Below are positions 5,284-6,758 of a stretch of DNA of 6,758 bases, piece after piece (the stretch's first letter is position 1; every line of letters begins with the position of its first letter). Source of the stretch: CAYUCE01 sp964443275 (GTDB lineage: Bacteria; Bipolaricaulota; Bipolaricaulia; CAYUCE01). Position numbers and translations under genes: made by a program. Location: NCBI GenBank assembly GCA_964443275.1, contig CAYUCE010000076.1:1-6758 (forward strand). Direction: 5' to 3'. A model generated the notes under the pieces. It was not told the origin of the DNA and made no database searches. It saw nothing but the letters and a program-made list of their open reading frames with translations.

Positions 5284-5292
5284 TGCTATATT
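5284..5292 (+). promoter_or_regulatory. Extended -10 promoter for the secreted nuclease-like gene
   Basis: TGCTATATT contains a five-of-six -10 hexamer (TATATT, 5287-5292) with a TGn extension; the -35 region (TTTAAT, 5264-5269) is weak. Transcription would start near 5299, downstream of the TTG at 5235 and 23 bases before the TTG at 5322, which supports the later start codon. Confidence 0.4.
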
Positions 5293-5321
5293 TAATCGAA
5301 GTAAAATGGGAGGTGTGGATT

Positions 5322-6674
5322 TTGAAATCCTTTCCTAAGTATGTTTTGCTTTCTGCTTTTCTAATTACATTAGCTCTGTTCAACTTAACCTCGATTTCCA
5401 CCACCCCGAAAAGCCCTTACCCGAAAGCATTTGCACTGCAGGAAGAGACCAAAAAGTGCCGGATTGAGGTCACCCTGAGTTCAATTCAGTTAATTCATAA
5501 CTATTACTTGGGTGAAAATTGGTTCTACTGGACGGAAGTAAATGGAGTTAAAAAATCGGTACGGCCCCAAAGCTTGCCCACCCAGATTTTTCAGGAAACT
5601 ATTTTTGATTCCCAAATGAAGCTTACAGTTGGGGCGATTGCCAAAGAAGAAGATCCTAATCCTGACATGGGATCTAAATCCAAAGAAATTATTATTAACT
5701 GCCCCTCGAAGCAAGATGAAACCGTTACACAAAAACCTAGCCTGCTGGTTAAAGTCGTGGAGAATAACCCGATATTTGCAGGTTTTTCCGCCTTGTGGAA
5801 ATTTGAGTATGTAATTACCGCTACCACGTTTGTGGAAAGAAAACCCAAGCCGAGTTTGGAAAAAGTGAAAGTGAAGGAAGTTATTGATAGTGATACAATT
5901 TTGGTAAAGATGGGTGATGAAGAGGAGGTAGTCAAATTTACGGGAATAGATGTCCCACATCCGGAGCGTCCCAATAGGTCAGGGGAATGTTTTGGCGAAG
6001 AAGCATTTAAATATAGTCAAGGATTGCTTAGTGATAGGGAGGTATGGTTAAAATTTGATATTGCCAAAAGAGATCAATTCGGTCATCTGCTGGCTTACGT
6101 ATTTACCTCCTCGGAAAGTGCTGAGCCGGAAAAGAATATGGTTAATGCCAAAATGTTAGCTCAAGGTTATGCAGAATTTGCTTCTATTACTCCTAATCGG
6201 CAATATGAATTGCTTTTTATCGACCTCCAAAAAAAAGCGCGTGAGTCTGGTAGAGGTTTGTGGTGTGAATGTAGGGGACTGAACTGCTTTGCAAATGAGT
6301 CTCCTCTCCAGGGTATCAGCATAACTCAAATTCAGTATGGAAAAGCAGATGAGATTGTGACTATTAAAAATAAGAGCAACAAGAGTATTGATATAAGCGG
6401 GTGGGAGATTCAAAGCTTAGACCGCAGAGGGGAAGAGATACAAGCAAAGGCGAGATTTCCTAAAGGTTGTTTATTTCCTCCCAGAGGAATGCTTAGAGTA
6501 CATTCTGGCCCCCCGGCTTTAAGCAAGTCAAGTTCATCCTGCAATCAAATAGTGATAGTTCTATATCCGAAATGGGAAGGGACAACTGAAGAAGGTTACG
6601 CATGGGATGATGAAGGAGGGGTTGCTAAACTGGTTGATCAAAAGGGTAATGTTATCACTACTTACACCTATTAA
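5322..6674 (+). CDS. Exported protein with SNase-like (thermonuclease) and C-terminal lamin-tail domains
   Basis: A 450-residue protein starting at TTG 5322, chosen because GGGAGG (5308-5313) lies 8 bases upstream and translation then opens with a signal peptide: MKSFPKY, a hydrophobic core (8-20), and possible cleavage after A38 (KAFA). The upstream in-frame TTG at 5235 would bury this signal. Domains are: an unassigned beta-rich region at 43-127 bounded by C46 and C127; a linker; an SNase/TNase domain at 181-316 (VIDSDTI, GIDVP, GECFGEEA, GLLAY-like core, GRGLW); and a lamin-tail domain at 329-450 (VTIKNKSNKSIDISGW, FPPRGMLRVHSG, C-terminal YAWDDEGGVAKLVD). Ca-ligand positions D191 and D210 are kept, but residues aligning with S. 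aureus R35, E43 and R87 are K205, H213 and H255, so nuclease activity is doubtful. Eight cysteines fit an oxidising, extracytoplasmic location. The gene stands alone, divergent from fabF. Confidence 0.85.
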   Translation: MKSFPKYVLLSAFLITLALFNLTSISTTPKSPYPKAFALQEETKKCRIEVTLSSIQLIHNYYLGENWFYWTEVNGVKKSVRPQSLPTQIFQETIFDSQMKLTVGAIAKEEDPNPDMGSKSKEIIINCPSKQDETVTQKPSLLVKVVENNPIFAGFSALWKFEYVITATTFVERKPKPSLEKVKVKEVIDSDTILVKMGDEEEVVKFTGIDVPHPERPNRSGECFGEEAFKYSQGLLSDREVWLKFDIAKRDQFGHLLAYVFTSSESAEPEKNMVNAKMLAQGYAEFASITPNRQYELLFIDLQKKARESGRGLWCECRGLNCFANESPLQGISITQIQYGKADEIVTIKNKSNKSIDISGWEIQSLDRRGEEIQAKARFPKGCLFPPRGMLRVHSGPPALSKSSSSCNQIVIVLYPKWEGTTEEGYAWDDEGGVAKLVDQKGNVITTYTY

Positions 6675-6758
6675 AACTTTTATGGTCGAAATTCTTCGTT
6701 AAATTTATGTCCTAGTCATATCCTAAGAAAATAATTTTGGGATTGAAAACCAGATATG
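6675..6758. other. Non-coding tail after the SNase/lamin-tail gene
   Basis: This 84-base AT-rich stretch shows no gene start, clear hairpin terminator or promoter that I can support before the window ends. Confidence 0.5.

Noticed and set aside
5490..5974. Two leftward open frames opposite the secreted-protein gene
   Set aside because: No ribosome binding sites or family motifs, and they lie fully within a gene with a strong domain match on the other strand.
1..6758. A multi-gene defence or novel pathway cluster
   Set aside because: The gene set is dominated by unrelated core functions in separate, mostly convergent or divergent units; nothing ties them into one accessory system.

Overview
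The window is bacterial chromosomal DNA of moderate to low GC content. Its genes are mostly housekeeping: a HAD phosphatase, ribose-5-phosphate isomerase A, a single-cluster [4Fe-4S] ferredoxin, a bifunctional-nuclease-domain (DUF151) protein, the division protein FtsA and a FabF-type ketoacyl-ACP synthase. A secreted nuclease-like protein closes the window. FtsA with FabF shows Bacteria. The ferredoxin has the cysteine layout of Desulfovibrio gigas ferredoxin, which hints at Desulfobacterota or another anaerobic lineage, but this is inference. Clean Shine-Dalgarno sites and sigma70-like promoters occur throughout.

Layout. At 1-56 (minus) is the first 18 codons of a gene cut by the window edge, resembling a DUF2281/VapB-like antitoxin. 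Its leader carries an extended -10 promoter and a 15-bp palindrome. Bases 57-481 hold no convincing gene, but include a 141-bp stretch bounded by 15-bp perfect inverted repeats (MITE-like). A HAD hydrolase (482-1168, plus) meets rpiA (1152-1853, minus) tail to tail with a 17-bp overlap. A long hairpin lies between rpiA and the ferredoxin gene upstream of it (1959-2147, minus). The ferredoxin and the DUF151 gene (2330-2827, plus) diverge from a 182-bp promoter region with a TTGACA/TGTCAA inverted repeat. The DUF151 gene is followed 37 bp later by ftsA (2865-4088). fabF (4103-5083, minus) converges on ftsA and is broken by a 100-N assembly gap that hides about 140 codons, including both catalytic histidines. 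fabF diverges from the last gene (5322-6674, plus), which encodes an exported protein with an unassigned N-terminal domain, a staphylococcal-nuclease-like domain and a lamin-tail domain.

How they fit together. The core genes belong to separate pathways (carbon metabolism, electron transfer, division, lipid synthesis) and form no single system. The points most worth a second look are the secreted SNase/lamin-tail protein, whose three classical catalytic residues all appear substituted; ftsA placed behind a DUF151 gene rather than between ftsQ and ftsZ; the inverted-repeat element; and operator-like palindromes in front of the antitoxin-like gene and fabF. I found no CRISPR array, tRNA, rRNA or complete insertion sequence, and no clear evidence of a new multi-gene system.
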